A DNA stretch of 64,000 nucleotides from Paracoccus tibetensis (GTDB taxonomy: Bacteria; Pseudomonadota; Alphaproteobacteria; Rhodobacterales; Rhodobacteraceae), in contig NZ_FMVT01000002.1 in the NCBI RefSeq assembly GCF_900102505.1, forward strand, positions 1-64,000, written 5' to 3'. Each line of letters starts with the position of its first letter. Within the stretch, counting starts at the first letter, position 1. The translations under genes and the position numbers were made by a program. Below, one piece after another: positions 26,201 to 33,460 of this stretch. The notes beneath the pieces are model-generated. The model searched no databases, had not been told where the DNA came from, and was given only the letters and a program-made list of their open reading frames with translations.

Positions 26201-26650
26201 GGCCATCCCGCCACGCCGGTCCTCATCCTCTCCGGCCATGCTCTCGAGGCGCAGTCGGGTGCGCCGGATCTGCGGCTGCATGACGGCTTCATCGCAAAGC
26301 CCCTCATCCTCGACGACCTGCTCTCGCGCATCGACGGGCTGTTGAAGCTGGAGCGTCATGCCTTGGACGCAGAAGCCGTGGCGGATCGCGCGACGGCCAC
26401 TGCGCTGCTGTCCCCCTCGCCGCCCTCTGTCGCCGCGCAGGGCGCGCGACTGTCAACCGATGACCTGGCGGCCCTGCGGGAAATGGCGCGGATCGGCCAC
26501 CTGCGCGGCCTCAGAACAGCTTTGGCCGCCGCAGCGCCGCCGGCCGGCCTGCGCGAGCAGCTGGACGCGGCGCTGGAGACCGCAGATTTCGAGAGGTTCC
26601 TGGATGTTCTTGACGAGCATGCCGACGACGCGGCCTATCTCCGTGACTGA
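23255..26650 (+). CDS. Hybrid sensor kinase with NCS1-type permease input domain
   Basis: An 1131-residue membrane protein. Residues about 1-480 form a purine-cytosine-permease/NCS1-like transporter with about twelve membrane segments (start TIEDFALRFTARRARRWS; LKINVTNAYAGSIAWSNFFSR). Residues 497-534 hold nine cysteines (QCCLCEYSF, NCPFY, ICSLCC, SCGDACK). Two more membrane segments, a coiled coil, a HisKA domain (His677 in LSHELRTPLNAI), a HATPase_c domain (NLLANAFRYTRAGG, EDSGIGITAED, GTGLGLTITR) and a receiver (Asp964 in LFLVDIDMPG) follow. Transporter-linked kinases such as CbrA sense substrate through the transporter part. Divergent from urtA and followed, with overlap, by a LuxR-type regulator, so I infer it controls amide/urea use. 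Confidence 0.9.
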   Translation: MAEAFQATRERRQYSRWVADETIEDFALRFTARRARRWSHGRVANTAIGSISFLALEAIGAAVTLSWGFDIAVAAILWGGLILFVTALPISYYAARYGVDIDLLTRGAGFGYLGSTLTSLIYACFTFIFFALEAAILATALKLVFGIPVSIGYVLSSLAIIPLVMHGFRRISAFQAITQPAWIVLHVLPFLLIGLGDHDLPDWTGFAGQAGGTTPSVLAFGAASGVVLALIAQVGEQVDILRFLPEPRSRREHLRWWLAVLSAGPGWAVLGTVKMLLGSWLVTLVPIAAVSSNLSEAIDPTQLYHAAFSLALPEPALALALTGIFVILSQLKINVTNAYAGSIAWSNFFSRITHAHPGRVVWLFFNVAIALLLMELGVFAALEVTLSVYSHVALAWIGALFADLTVNKPLGLSPRGIEFRRAHLYDINPVGTGAMFGGTLLAMLAHTEFAGAQIEALSPFVALVSSGVLAVLIAWATGGRYYIARPAPVLEGDSVQCCLCEYSFDREDMTNCPFYAAPICSLCCSLNASCGDACKPEARLDNVLRRLGEAHLPARLIDVLDQRLVRFGVVTMMLVAAAGGVVLVIRQTAAAGDLAALDAALALILASSVIIIGIAVWLFLLTGEARQAALRDSERQTERLRREIRAHERTDRALQAAKEQAEAASQAKTRYMAGLSHELRTPLNAIYGYAQILDADARMPPDRHEAVRAIRRSSEHLAGLIEGLLDISKIEAGRLELTRTRVNLPDLLRQIVDIFRDSARRQGLDFRVEPLTKLPEWVLVDEKRLRQIVINLLANAFRYTRAGGVTLRIGWRNQVATIEVEDSGIGITAEDLERIWNPFERGRDPALPRGTGLGLTITRLLVDVLGGDISVTSTPGRGSLFRLKLYLAEAPSPRVHSDQVPMRAQAQSYDGRRRLVMIVDDDPAHLSLMQTYLRQRGFNTVTASHALAAQDLLGELRPDLFLVDIDMPGLDGWGLVQWLRVNGHPATPVLILSGHALEAQSGAPDLRLHDGFIAKPLILDDLLSRIDGLLKLERHALDAEAVADRATATALLSPSPPSVAAQGARLSTDDLAALREMARIGHLRGLRTALAAAAPPAGLREQLDAALETADFERFLDVLDEHADDAAYLRD

Positions 26651-27542
26651 GCGCGCGGCGGCGCAGGTGGCGCTTGTCGTCGACGACGATCCCGCATCGC
26701 TGATGATGGTCTCGGATGCGCTGGAGGCGGTGGGGATCACGACGCTGACCGCCCGCGACGGTCAGACCGCATTGCGCTTTGCAGAGCGTCTGGCGCCTGA
26801 CATCGTCCTGCTGGACGCGATGATGCCGGGCCTCGACGGGTTCGAGACCTGCCGCAGGCTCAAGGCCCCGCCCCTGTCGCTGGACGCGCCGGTCATCTTC
26901 ATGACGGGACTGACCGAGCAGTCGAGCGTCGTGCTCGGCCTTCAGGCGGGCGGCGTCGACTATGTGACCAAGCCGTTGCAGATGGACGCCCTGATCGCGC
27001 GCATCGGCGTGCACCTCGTCAATGCCTCGAGGCTCGCCAGCGCGCATCAGGCGCTGGAGGCGACGGGGCGTGGCGTGGCCGCCTTCTCGCGCGACGGCAT
27101 CCTGACCTGGGCCTCCGCCCATGCGCAGGTGCTGCTGGCGGCCGATCCCGGTCTTCTGCACGACGGCCGTGCCGCGGCTGCATTCGCACGTTGGCTTGCA
27201 AGCCTCTCGGCGACCCCTCTCTCAGAGGCGGGCGCGCATCTGACCCCGGCGCTTGTCGTGGACTATCTTGGCACGACCCCGGCAAGCGATACCCTGGTGT
27301 CGGTCAGCGCGCGCGACCAGCGCTGTCCCCAGGAGATCCTGGCCACCCGCTTCGGCCTGACCGAGCGCGAGGCAGAGGTGCTGCTGTGGGTCACGCGCGG
27401 GAAGACCAGCGCGGATATCGGGCAGATCCTGGGCCTCAGCTGGAGAACGGTCAACAAGCACCTCGAGATGGTGTTCCAGAAGATGGGGGTCGAGAACCGC
27501 ACCTCGGCCGCCGTCCTAGCGGACCGTGCCTTGTCCCGCTAG
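26604..27542 (+). CDS. LuxR-type response regulator
   Basis: A 312-residue DNA-binding response regulator: receiver domain (DDDP acidic pocket, phosphoacceptor Asp71 in IVLLDAMMPG, switch Lys in YVTKPLQ), a middle linker with a PAS-like remnant (GRGVAAFSRDGILTWAS), and a C-terminal LuxR helix-turn-helix (LTEREAEVLLWVTRGKTSADIG, then WRTVNKHLEMVFQKMGV). ATG 26604 has GAGAGG seven bases upstream and lies inside the kinase gene; GTG 26643 would overlap its stop by eight bases and is also possible. Cognate partner of the preceding kinase. Confidence 0.9.
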   Translation: MFLTSMPTTRPISVTERAAAQVALVVDDDPASLMMVSDALEAVGITTLTARDGQTALRFAERLAPDIVLLDAMMPGLDGFETCRRLKAPPLSLDAPVIFMTGLTEQSSVVLGLQAGGVDYVTKPLQMDALIARIGVHLVNASRLASAHQALEATGRGVAAFSRDGILTWASAHAQVLLAADPGLLHDGRAAAAFARWLASLSATPLSEAGAHLTPALVVDYLGTTPASDTLVSVSARDQRCPQEILATRFGLTEREAEVLLWVTRGKTSADIGQILGLSWRTVNKHLEMVFQKMGVENRTSAAVLADRALSR

Positions 27543-27586
27543 ATCCGCAGGTCACACGCTTGGCCCCACGTCCCCCACCGCAAAGC

Positions 27587-28027
27587 CTAACCCAGACCAC
27601 GTGACTGCGCGCGGCGCGTGCTGAGGAGAAGGTTCGTCTCGGACGTCACCACGCCGTCGAGGTTGCGGATGCGGCGCAGGACCTCGTCCAGTTCGGCCAG
27701 CGACTGCGCCGCAAGGTCCACCACCAGGTCCCACCGGCCGTTCGTCGAATGGACCGCCGTCACCTCGGGCATGCCCGCTAGGCGCGCCATGATGCGGTCG
27801 CCGCCGCGGCCCTCGATCCCGATCAGCATCAGCCCGCGCACCGGTGCGTCGGCCACGTCGCCGCGGGTGATGGCGGTGAAGCCCAGGATCTCGCCCTGCG
27901 CCTGTAGCCGCGCAAGGCGCAGCCGCACCGTCGCCCGGCTGACCCCGAGCCGCTGCGCCAGCATCTGCACCGATGCCCGCCCATCGCGCCGCAGCTCGGC
28001 GATCAGCCGCATGTCCACGTCGTCCAA
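27587..28027 (-). CDS. Lrp/AsnC-family transcriptional regulator
   Basis: A 146-residue feast/famine regulator: N-terminal winged helix-turn-helix (DMRLIAELRRDGRASVQMLAQRLGVSRATVRLRLARL, outlined) and C-terminal RAM ligand-binding domain (GIEGRGGDRIMARLAGMPEVTAVHSTNGRWDLVVDL). TTG 28027 is chosen because AAAGGAG lies seven bases upstream and the product then begins MDDVDMRLIAEL as in relatives; ATG at codon 6 is the alternative. Divergent from ornithine cyclodeaminase, the probable target, with an amino acid such as ornithine, arginine or proline as likely effector. Confidence 0.88.
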   Translation of the reverse strand: MDDVDMRLIAELRRDGRASVQMLAQRLGVSRATVRLRLARLQAQGEILGFTAITRGDVADAPVRGLMLIGIEGRGGDRIMARLAGMPEVTAVHSTNGRWDLVVDLAAQSLAELDEVLRRIRNLDGVVTSETNLLLSTRRAQSRGLG

Positions 28028-28150
28028 TTCGGCGCTCCTTTGTGCCAATCTGCGCCATTCGCTGCCCGATCCGGCAGAATGTCCAGTTGAAACCTGCCCG
28101 TCCTGCGCCCGATCCTGAGGCTGATGCCGCAAGCTTTTACAGGAGAGACC

Positions 28151-29212
28151 ATGTCCCTGCCCTCGCGCCACGCCCTCGTGCCCTTTGTCAGCGTCGATCA
28201 CATGATGCGTCTCGTCCTGCATATCGGGATCGAGCGGATGATGGTCGAACTGGCCGACGCGATCGAGGCCGACTTCCGCCGCTGGCCCGAGATCGACAAG
28301 ACGCCTCGCGTCGCCAGCCATTCCGACATCGGCGTGATCGAGCTGATGCCGACCTCGGACGGGCAGCAATACGGCTTCAAATACGTGAACGGGCACCCGT
28401 CGAACACGCGGCGCGGGCTGCAGACCGTGACGGCGTTCGGCGTGCTGGCCGATGTGGCGACCGGCTATCCGGTGCTGGTCTCGGAGATGACGATCCTGAC
28501 GGCGCTGCGGACGGCGGCGAGCAGCGCGATGGCGGCGAAGTGGCTGGCGCCCCGCGGCAGCCGGGTGATGGCGATGATCGGCAACGGCGCGCAGGCCGAG
28601 TTCCAGGCGCTGGCCTTCAAGGCCGTCTGCGGGATCGAGGAGGTGCGCCCTTACGACATCGACCCGGCCGCCACGCGCAAATGCGCGGCGAACCTTGCCG
28701 GGCGCGGGCTGCGGGTTGTGCCCTGCGCCACCGCCGAAGAGGCGATCCTGGGCGCGCAGATCGTCACGACCTGCACGGCGGACAAGCAATACGCGACGAT
28801 CCTGACCGACAACATGGTCGGCGGGGGCGTGCATATCAACGCGGTCGGCGGCGACTGCCCGGGCAAGACCGAGCTGGCGCCCGCGATCTTGCACCGCGCC
28901 GGCATCTTCGTCGAATACCCGCCGCAGACGCGGATCGAGGGCGAGATCCAGCAGCTGGACCCCGACCATCCGGTGACCGAGCTGTGGCAGGTGATCGCGG
29001 GCACCGCGCCGGGGCGCCTGGATGCCGGGCAGGTGACGCTGTTCGACAGCGTCGGCTTCGCAATCGAGGATTTCAGCGCGCTGCGCTATCTGCACGCGCG
29101 GCTGGCGGGGACGGGGCTGTGGCTGGATCTGGACATGATCGCGGACCCGGACGATCCGCGCGATCTTTTCGGCATGATCTGCCGGGCCGAGACCGCGGCC
29201 ACCGCCGCCTGA
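28151..29212 (+). CDS. ocd: Ornithine cyclodeaminase
   Basis: A 353-residue NAD-dependent enzyme of the OCD/mu-crystallin family, converting ornithine to proline and ammonia. Diagnostic segments: ELMPTSDGQQYGFKYVNGHPSN, a Rossmann motif GNGAQAEFQALAF, DNMVGGGVHINAVGGDCPGKTEL (outlined) with the catalytic Asp in GGDCPGKTE. These are the true OCD type rather than the shorter alanine dehydrogenase/ketimine reductase type. ATG 28151 has AGGAGAG upstream; the frame's earlier ATG at 28124 does not. Divergent Lrp-type regulator upstream, convergent with the amino-acid ABC operon. Confidence 0.93.
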   Translation: MSLPSRHALVPFVSVDHMMRLVLHIGIERMMVELADAIEADFRRWPEIDKTPRVASHSDIGVIELMPTSDGQQYGFKYVNGHPSNTRRGLQTVTAFGVLADVATGYPVLVSEMTILTALRTAASSAMAAKWLAPRGSRVMAMIGNGAQAEFQALAFKAVCGIEEVRPYDIDPAATRKCAANLAGRGLRVVPCATAEEAILGAQIVTTCTADKQYATILTDNMVGGGVHINAVGGDCPGKTELAPAILHRAGIFVEYPPQTRIEGEIQQLDPDHPVTELWQVIAGTAPGRLDAGQVTLFDSVGFAIEDFSALRYLHARLAGTGLWLDLDMIADPDDPRDLFGMICRAETAATAA

Positions 29213-29217
29213 GGCCC

Positions 29218-29242
29218 GCGCTTCCCCTCGCCGGGGAGGCGC
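29218..29242. terminator. Shared hairpin between convergent ocd and the amino-acid ABC operon
   Basis: GCGCTTCCCC pairs with GGGGAGGCGC (10 bp, one G-T pair) around a 5-base loop. It lies 6 bases after the ocd stop and just before the ABC ATPase stop from the other side, so it can end both transcripts. Confidence 0.6.
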
Positions 29243-29246
29243 TTGC

Positions 29247-30014
29247 TCATGCGGCCTGCGCGGCAAGGAACCCCTGAAGCCGCTCGGTCGAGGGGCGGCG
29301 CAGCACCTCGCGCGGATCGCCCTCTTCCGCGATCACGCCCTGGTCGAGGAAGATCACCCGGTTCGAGACCTCGCGGGCGAAGTTCATCTCGTGCGTCACC
29401 ACGATCATCGTGCGGCCCTCCTCGGCGAGGCTCCGCATCACCCGCAGGACCTCGCCCACCAGTTCGGGGTCCAGTGCGCTGGTCGGCTCGTCGAACAGCA
29501 TCAGCTCGGGCTCCATCGCCAGGGCGCGGGCGATCGCGACGCGCTGCTGCTCGCCCCCCGACAGGAAGCCCGGATAGGCGGCGGCCCGATGCGCGACGCC
29601 GACGCGGGCGAGGTAGTGATCGGCCCGCTCGGCCGCCTCGGCCTTGGACAGCCCGTGGACGCGGATCGGGCCCAGCATGACGTTCTCGCGCGCGGTCATG
29701 TGGGACCAGAGGTTGAACTGCTGGAAGACCATGGTGACCCGGGCGCGGAAGGCGCGCAGCTGCGCCTCGTCCGCGACGACCAGATCGCCCAAGCGGTCGC
29801 GCCTGCAGGTCAGGGCTGCGCCGGCGAAGGCGATCTGCCCCTCGGTCGGATGCTCGAGGAAGTTGAGGCAGCGCAGGAAGGTGCTTTTCCCCGACCCCGA
29901 GGCGCCGATCATCGAGATGACGTCGCCTCGCCCGGCGGTCAGGCCAAGGCCGCGCAGCACCTCGCGCGTGCCGAACTTCTTGCGGATGCCCGAGGCTTCT
30001 AGAAGTGCGGTCAT
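29247..30014 (-). CDS. Polar amino-acid ABC importer ATPase (HisP/OccP type)
   Basis: A 255-residue ATPase: Walker [11 protein letters not shown]-loop [13 protein letters not shown], signature [15 protein letters not shown], Walker [16 protein letters not shown]-loop VVTHEMNFA. The QFNLWSHMT stretch and the extra segment after the first strand are typical of the His/Arg/octopine-nopaline group. Strong ribosome site AAGGAGG before ATG 30014. Last gene of an operon with two permeases, a binding protein and a deacylase. Confidence 0.92.
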   Translation of the reverse strand: MTALLEASGIRKKFGTREVLRGLGLTAGRGDVISMIGASGSGKSTFLRCLNFLEHPTEGQIAFAGAALTCRRDRLGDLVVADEAQLRAFRARVTMVFQQFNLWSHMTARENVMLGPIRVHGLSKAEAAERADHYLARVGVAHRAAAYPGFLSGGEQQRVAIARALAMEPELMLFDEPTSALDPELVGEVLRVMRSLAEEGRTMIVVTHEMNFAREVSNRVIFLDQGVIAEEGDPREVLRRPSTERLQGFLAAQAA

Positions 30015-30023
30015 GGTCCCTCC

Positions 30024-31136
30024 TTACGGGCTGAGCAGCAGGCCGTCGCGGAACGGGACCTGCCCGGCGATCTTGCCGAGGCGCTTGCCGGCCTCGGCGA
30101 TGCGGGTGGCGGGGCGGGCGTAGAAGACGCCCGAGGTGCTGGCGCGGACTGGCGTGACCTCGCCGCTTGGCAGGTCGGTGATCTCGGCGACGATGTCGCC
30201 CGCCGCCACCGTCTCGCCCAGGGCCACGGCGTATGAAAGCAGCCCGGCGACGGGGGCGAGCAGCGCCTCGGACCCCGCCAGCGGGGTGGGCGCGCAGGCG
30301 GGATCGGGCAGCGAGACCAGACCCGAGACGACGCCCAGATGCGTCAGGTAATCCACCAGCGCGTCCGCGTCCCCTGCCCCCAGCTTCCGGCAGACATCCG
30401 CGCGGCCGCGCAGCTCGACCGTCGCGCTGGCGCAGCCGAGCGGAATCGGACGGTCCGGGAAACGCGCGGCCAAGGCGGTCCAGGGGCCGGAGAGCGCCTC
30501 GTCGAAGGGGTGCCCGCCCGACACCTCGGCCAGCAGCACCGCCCGGCAGCCGGTCAGCGCGGCGAGGGGGGCCAGCCGCTGCCATGCGGCGGGCTGGGTG
30601 TAGAGGTGCATCTCGGCCTCGCCGTCGCAATGCAGGTCCAGCACCACGTCGGCACCGAGGGCGAGGCCCATCAGGTGGTGGCGCAGCACCTCGGCCGGGC
30701 CGACCGGGCGGCGCGCGGCCAGCGCGGCGGCCAGCGCCTCGCGAATGGCAGCGGTGTTGGCCGCCGGATCGTCCGTCAGGCGCGGCGCGACGGCCTCGGC
30801 CGCGTCGGCCGTCAGTTCGGGATAGTCGCGGTTGAAGTTGCGCCCGTCATAGAGATCGAAGCGCCCGGAATGATCGCCGTGCAGCACCTGCCCGAGGCCG
30901 AGGGGGTTGGCGAAGGGCACGACCGTGACATGGCCCGTCAGGCGGCCCGCCGCCTCGGCCTCGGCCAGCCGGTCAGCCAGAAGGCGCGCGGCCATCATGC
31001 CCGGCCCCTCGTCCGCGTGCAGGCCGCCCTGGACATGGACATGCGGCCGGGCGGCCGGATCGCCATAGGACAGGGTCAGAACGTCGTGGCGGCTGCCAGC
31101 CCCCCGTCCGGGGAAGGAGAAGACGCGTTCACGCAT
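30024..31136 (-). CDS. Succinylglutamate desuccinylase / aspartoacylase family deacylase
   Basis: A 370-residue zinc carboxypeptidase-like enzyme expected to remove an acyl group from an N-acyl amino acid in the cytosol. Zinc ligands are visible in GGLHADEGPG (His, Glu) and DLHCDGEAEMHLY (His); NFNRDYPE and the catalytic region ATVELRGRADV also match. The C-terminal part (GLLSYAVALGETVAAGDIVAEI) is the barrel-sandwich domain seen in this family. Its start overlaps the preceding permease stop by eight bases (ATGCGTGA) and it lies nine bases before the ATPase, so the deacylase is embedded in the importer operon. Substrate unknown; an imported N-acylated or opine-like amino acid is inferred. Confidence 0.88.
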   Translation of the reverse strand: MRERVFSFPGRGAGSRHDVLTLSYGDPAARPHVHVQGGLHADEGPGMMAARLLADRLAEAEAAGRLTGHVTVVPFANPLGLGQVLHGDHSGRFDLYDGRNFNRDYPELTADAAEAVAPRLTDDPAANTAAIREALAAALAARRPVGPAEVLRHHLMGLALGADVVLDLHCDGEAEMHLYTQPAAWQRLAPLAALTGCRAVLLAEVSGGHPFDEALSGPWTALAARFPDRPIPLGCASATVELRGRADVCRKLGAGDADALVDYLTHLGVVSGLVSLPDPACAPTPLAGSEALLAPVAGLLSYAVALGETVAAGDIVAEITDLPSGEVTPVRASTSGVFYARPATRIAEAGKRLGKIAGQVPFRDGLLLSP

Positions 31137-31869
31137 GGAGAGGGGCCTTTCGGGGTTCGGCCTGCGCCGGTGTCGCGCTGGCGCGCGGGTCGAGGTGGCG
31201 CAGGAAGTGACGTTCCAACAGGCGGAACATCGTGGTCAGAAGGACGGTCAGTCCCAGGTAGAACAGCGCGGCCAGGCCGAAGCTTTCGGGGATCACCAGG
31301 TAGTTGGTGTAGACGTCGCGGCCCACGCGCAGGATCTCGACGATGGTGACGGTGCTGGCCAGCGCGGTCGCGTGCATCAGCTGCACGATCTCGTTGCCGT
31401 ATTGCGGCAGCGCGCGGCGCCAGGCACCCGGCCAGAAGACGTCGCGGAAGACCTGCGCGCGCGTCAGGCCCATGGCGCGGGCAGCCTCGATCTCGCCCGG
31501 CGGCGTCGTGCGGATCGCGCCCGCGAAGATCTCGGCCGTGTAGGCGGTGGTGTTCAGCGTGAAGGCGAGCCAGGCGCAGAACCACGGATCGCGCAGCAGC
31601 GGCCAGAGCGCGCTGTTCCGGATCAGCCCGAACTGCGGCAGGCCGTAATAGATGATGAAGAGCTGCACCAGCAGCGGCGTGCCGCGGATCACATAGGTGT
31701 AGCCGAAGGCCGGCCAGGACAGCCAGCGGCTGCGCGCGGCGCGGGCGACGGCCAGCGGCACCGCCAGCAGCAGTCCCGTGATCGCCGAGGCGATGAGCAG
31801 GATCAGCGTCATCTGCAGCCCGTCCCAGAAGACGGGCAGCATCTCGCGCACGAGGGTCCAGTTGATCAT
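31129..31869 (-). CDS. Polar amino-acid ABC importer permease (HisM/OccM type)
   Basis: A 246-residue inner-membrane permease with about five hydrophobic segments; YVIRGTPLLVQLFIIYYGLPQFG and the EAA loop EIEAARAMGLTRAQVFRDVFWP identify the His/Glu/Gln/Arg/opine class. The start ATGA overlaps the stop of the other permease. Forms a heterodimer with it. Confidence 0.92.
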   Translation of the reverse strand: MINWTLVREMLPVFWDGLQMTLILLIASAITGLLLAVPLAVARAARSRWLSWPAFGYTYVIRGTPLLVQLFIIYYGLPQFGLIRNSALWPLLRDPWFCAWLAFTLNTTAYTAEIFAGAIRTTPPGEIEAARAMGLTRAQVFRDVFWPGAWRRALPQYGNEIVQLMHATALASTVTIVEILRVGRDVYTNYLVIPESFGLAALFYLGLTVLLTTMFRLLERHFLRHLDPRASATPAQAEPRKAPLHA

Positions 31870-32555
31870 CGCGCCGCCTCCGCCCGCACCCCGCGCGAGA
31901 CGCGCCGGTTCAGCGCCCCGAGCGCCAGGATCGAGACGGTGGTCACGCCAAGGTAGATCACGCCGATCAGCGCGTAGAAGGTGAAGGGCTCGCGCGTGGC
32001 CGCCGAGGCCAGCGAGGCGCGGTGCACCATGTCGTCGAGCCCGATGATCGAGACAAGCGCAGTGGCCTTCAGCAGCACCAGCCAGTTGTTGGTGAAGCCC
32101 GGGATCGCATGGCGGATCATCTGCGGCAGCACGATGTCGCGCAGCACCTGCCCCCGCGTCAGGCCGATCGCGTGGCCCGCCTCGGCCTGCCCGCGGGGGA
32201 TGGCGAGGATCGCGCCGCGGAAGGTCTCGGTCAGGTAGGCGCCGAAGACGAAGCCCAGGGTGATGGTGCCGGCGGCGAAGGCGTTGACGTCGACATAGCC
32301 CCAGCCCTGCGCGGTGGTGAAGCGATTGAGAAGGATCTGCCCGCCATAGAAGACGATCAGCATCAGCAGAAGGTCGGGCAGCGCGCGGATCACCGTCGTG
32401 TAGGTGCCCGCCACCGCCCGCAGCACGGGCGAGGCCGACAGCTTGGCGGTGGCCCCCATGAGCCCGAAGACCGAGGCGACGGCCAGCGAGACCAGCGCCA
32501 CCGACAGCGTGATCCGCAGCCCGTCGAGGATCATCGGCAGATAGCCGTGGAACAT
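31866..32555 (-). CDS. Polar amino-acid ABC importer permease (HisQ/OccQ type)
   Basis: A 229-residue permease: YTTVIRALPDLLLMLIVFYGGQ and the EAA loop RGQAEAGHAIGLTRGQVLRDIVLPQM (outlined). The FYGGQ variant is common in octopine/nopaline and arginine importers. Ribosome site GGAGGAA before ATG 32555. Sits after a 67-base gap with a strong hairpin. Confidence 0.92.
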   Translation of the reverse strand: MFHGYLPMILDGLRITLSVALVSLAVASVFGLMGATAKLSASPVLRAVAGTYTTVIRALPDLLLMLIVFYGGQILLNRFTTAQGWGYVDVNAFAAGTITLGFVFGAYLTETFRGAILAIPRGQAEAGHAIGLTRGQVLRDIVLPQMIRHAIPGFTNNWLVLLKATALVSIIGLDDMVHRASLASAATREPFTFYALIGVIYLGVTTVSILALGALNRRVSRGVRAEAAR

Positions 32556-32593
32556 GCTCGTTCCTCCAGGTTCGGCGCCTGTGTCCGGGAAGC

Positions 32594-32615
32594 GGCGCCC
32601 CGCGGCCGGGGCGCC
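32594..32615 (-). promoter_or_regulatory. Strong intercistronic hairpin after the amino-acid binding-protein gene
   Basis: GGCGCCCCG and CGGGGCGCC (9 bp) around a 4-base loop, located 7 bases after the binding-protein stop. No T-run follows on the minus strand, so it probably caps the upstream message and lets only part of transcription continue, raising the ratio of binding protein to permease. Confidence 0.55.
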
Positions 32616-32622
32616 CGTGGCG

Positions 32623-33399
32623 TCAGTTGCGGGCGTGGGGCGGGGTGATGTCGAAGTCGAAATACTGCTCCGCCATCTGCGCGTAGCGCCCGTCCTCCAT
32701 GATCGCGGCCAGTGCCTCGTTCACGCGGCCGCGCAGGTCTTCGTCGCCCTTGCGCATGGCGATGCCGACGCCGCCGTCCACGCTGTCGGTCAGGGTGATC
32801 GTCTCGCCGACCTGCGCGAAGCCCTCGCCTTCGGGCGTGTTCAGGAACGCCTCGGCCGACACGACCGAGGAGCCGAAGGCGATGTCGCCGCGCCCCGCGG
32901 CCAGTTCCAGATAGACCGCCGGCTCGCGGTCAACGGCCAGGATGCGGCTGTCCGGGTAGGTCGCGGCCAGATACTGCGCGCGCGGGCTGTTGCGCAGCAC
33001 GATGATCGTCTTACCGGCCAGCTGCTCGGGGCTGTAGCCGTCGAAGGCGCCCTCGGCCGCGACGAAGCGCGAGGGCACGTCGTAATAGGGGTCCGAGAAG
33101 TCAACGACTTCCTTGCGGGCGTCGGTGATCGTCATGGAGGCCACGATCATGTCGAACTTGTTGGCCGACAGTGCCGGGATCATCCCGTCCCATTCCTGCT
33201 GGACCAGCGTGCACTCGGCCTGCATCTGCGCGCAGACGGCCGCGGCGATGTCGATGTCGAAGCCCGACAGCGTTCCGTCTGGCGCCACCTGGCTGAAAGG
33301 CGGATAATTGCCCTCGACCCCGATGCGGATCTGGTCCTGGGCGAGGGCGGGCGCGGCGCATGCGAGGGCAAGCGCCATTGCGACGATCTTCGTGCGCAT
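32623..33399 (-). CDS. Polar amino-acid ABC importer substrate-binding protein
   Basis: A 258-residue periplasmic protein with signal peptide MRTKIVAMALALACAAPALAQ. SBP_bac_3 fold: IRIGVEGNYPPFSQVAPDGTLSGFDIDIA, CTLVQQEWDGMIPALSANKFDMIVASMTIT (outlined), then VDFSDPYY, matching the Lys-Arg-Orn/octopine-nopaline binding group. Ribosome site AGGAG before ATG 33399. First gene of the importer operon; divergent from the RpiR-type regulator with a TTTCA/TGAAA palindrome between. Confidence 0.93.
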   Translation of the reverse strand: MRTKIVAMALALACAAPALAQDQIRIGVEGNYPPFSQVAPDGTLSGFDIDIAAAVCAQMQAECTLVQQEWDGMIPALSANKFDMIVASMTITDARKEVVDFSDPYYDVPSRFVAAEGAFDGYSPEQLAGKTIIVLRNSPRAQYLAATYPDSRILAVDREPAVYLELAAGRGDIAFGSSVVSAEAFLNTPEGEGFAQVGETITLTDSVDGGVGIAMRKGDEDLRGRVNEALAAIMEDGRYAQMAEQYFDFDITPPHARN

Positions 33400-33443
33400 G
33401 GCAGTCTCCTGTTGAACGATTGGTCTTGTTGTGGCTGATTAAC

Positions 33444-33459
33444 TTTCATGAGTGTGAAA
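33444..33459. promoter_or_regulatory. Palindrome between RpiR-type regulator and importer operon
   Basis: TTTCAT-GAGT-GTGAAA, two half-sites related as an inverted repeat with five of six matches. It ends one base before the regulator ATG (33461) and is 45 bases upstream of the binding-protein start. Suits an autoregulatory operator for the adjacent RpiR-type protein. Confidence 0.45.
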
Positions 33460-33460
33460 A

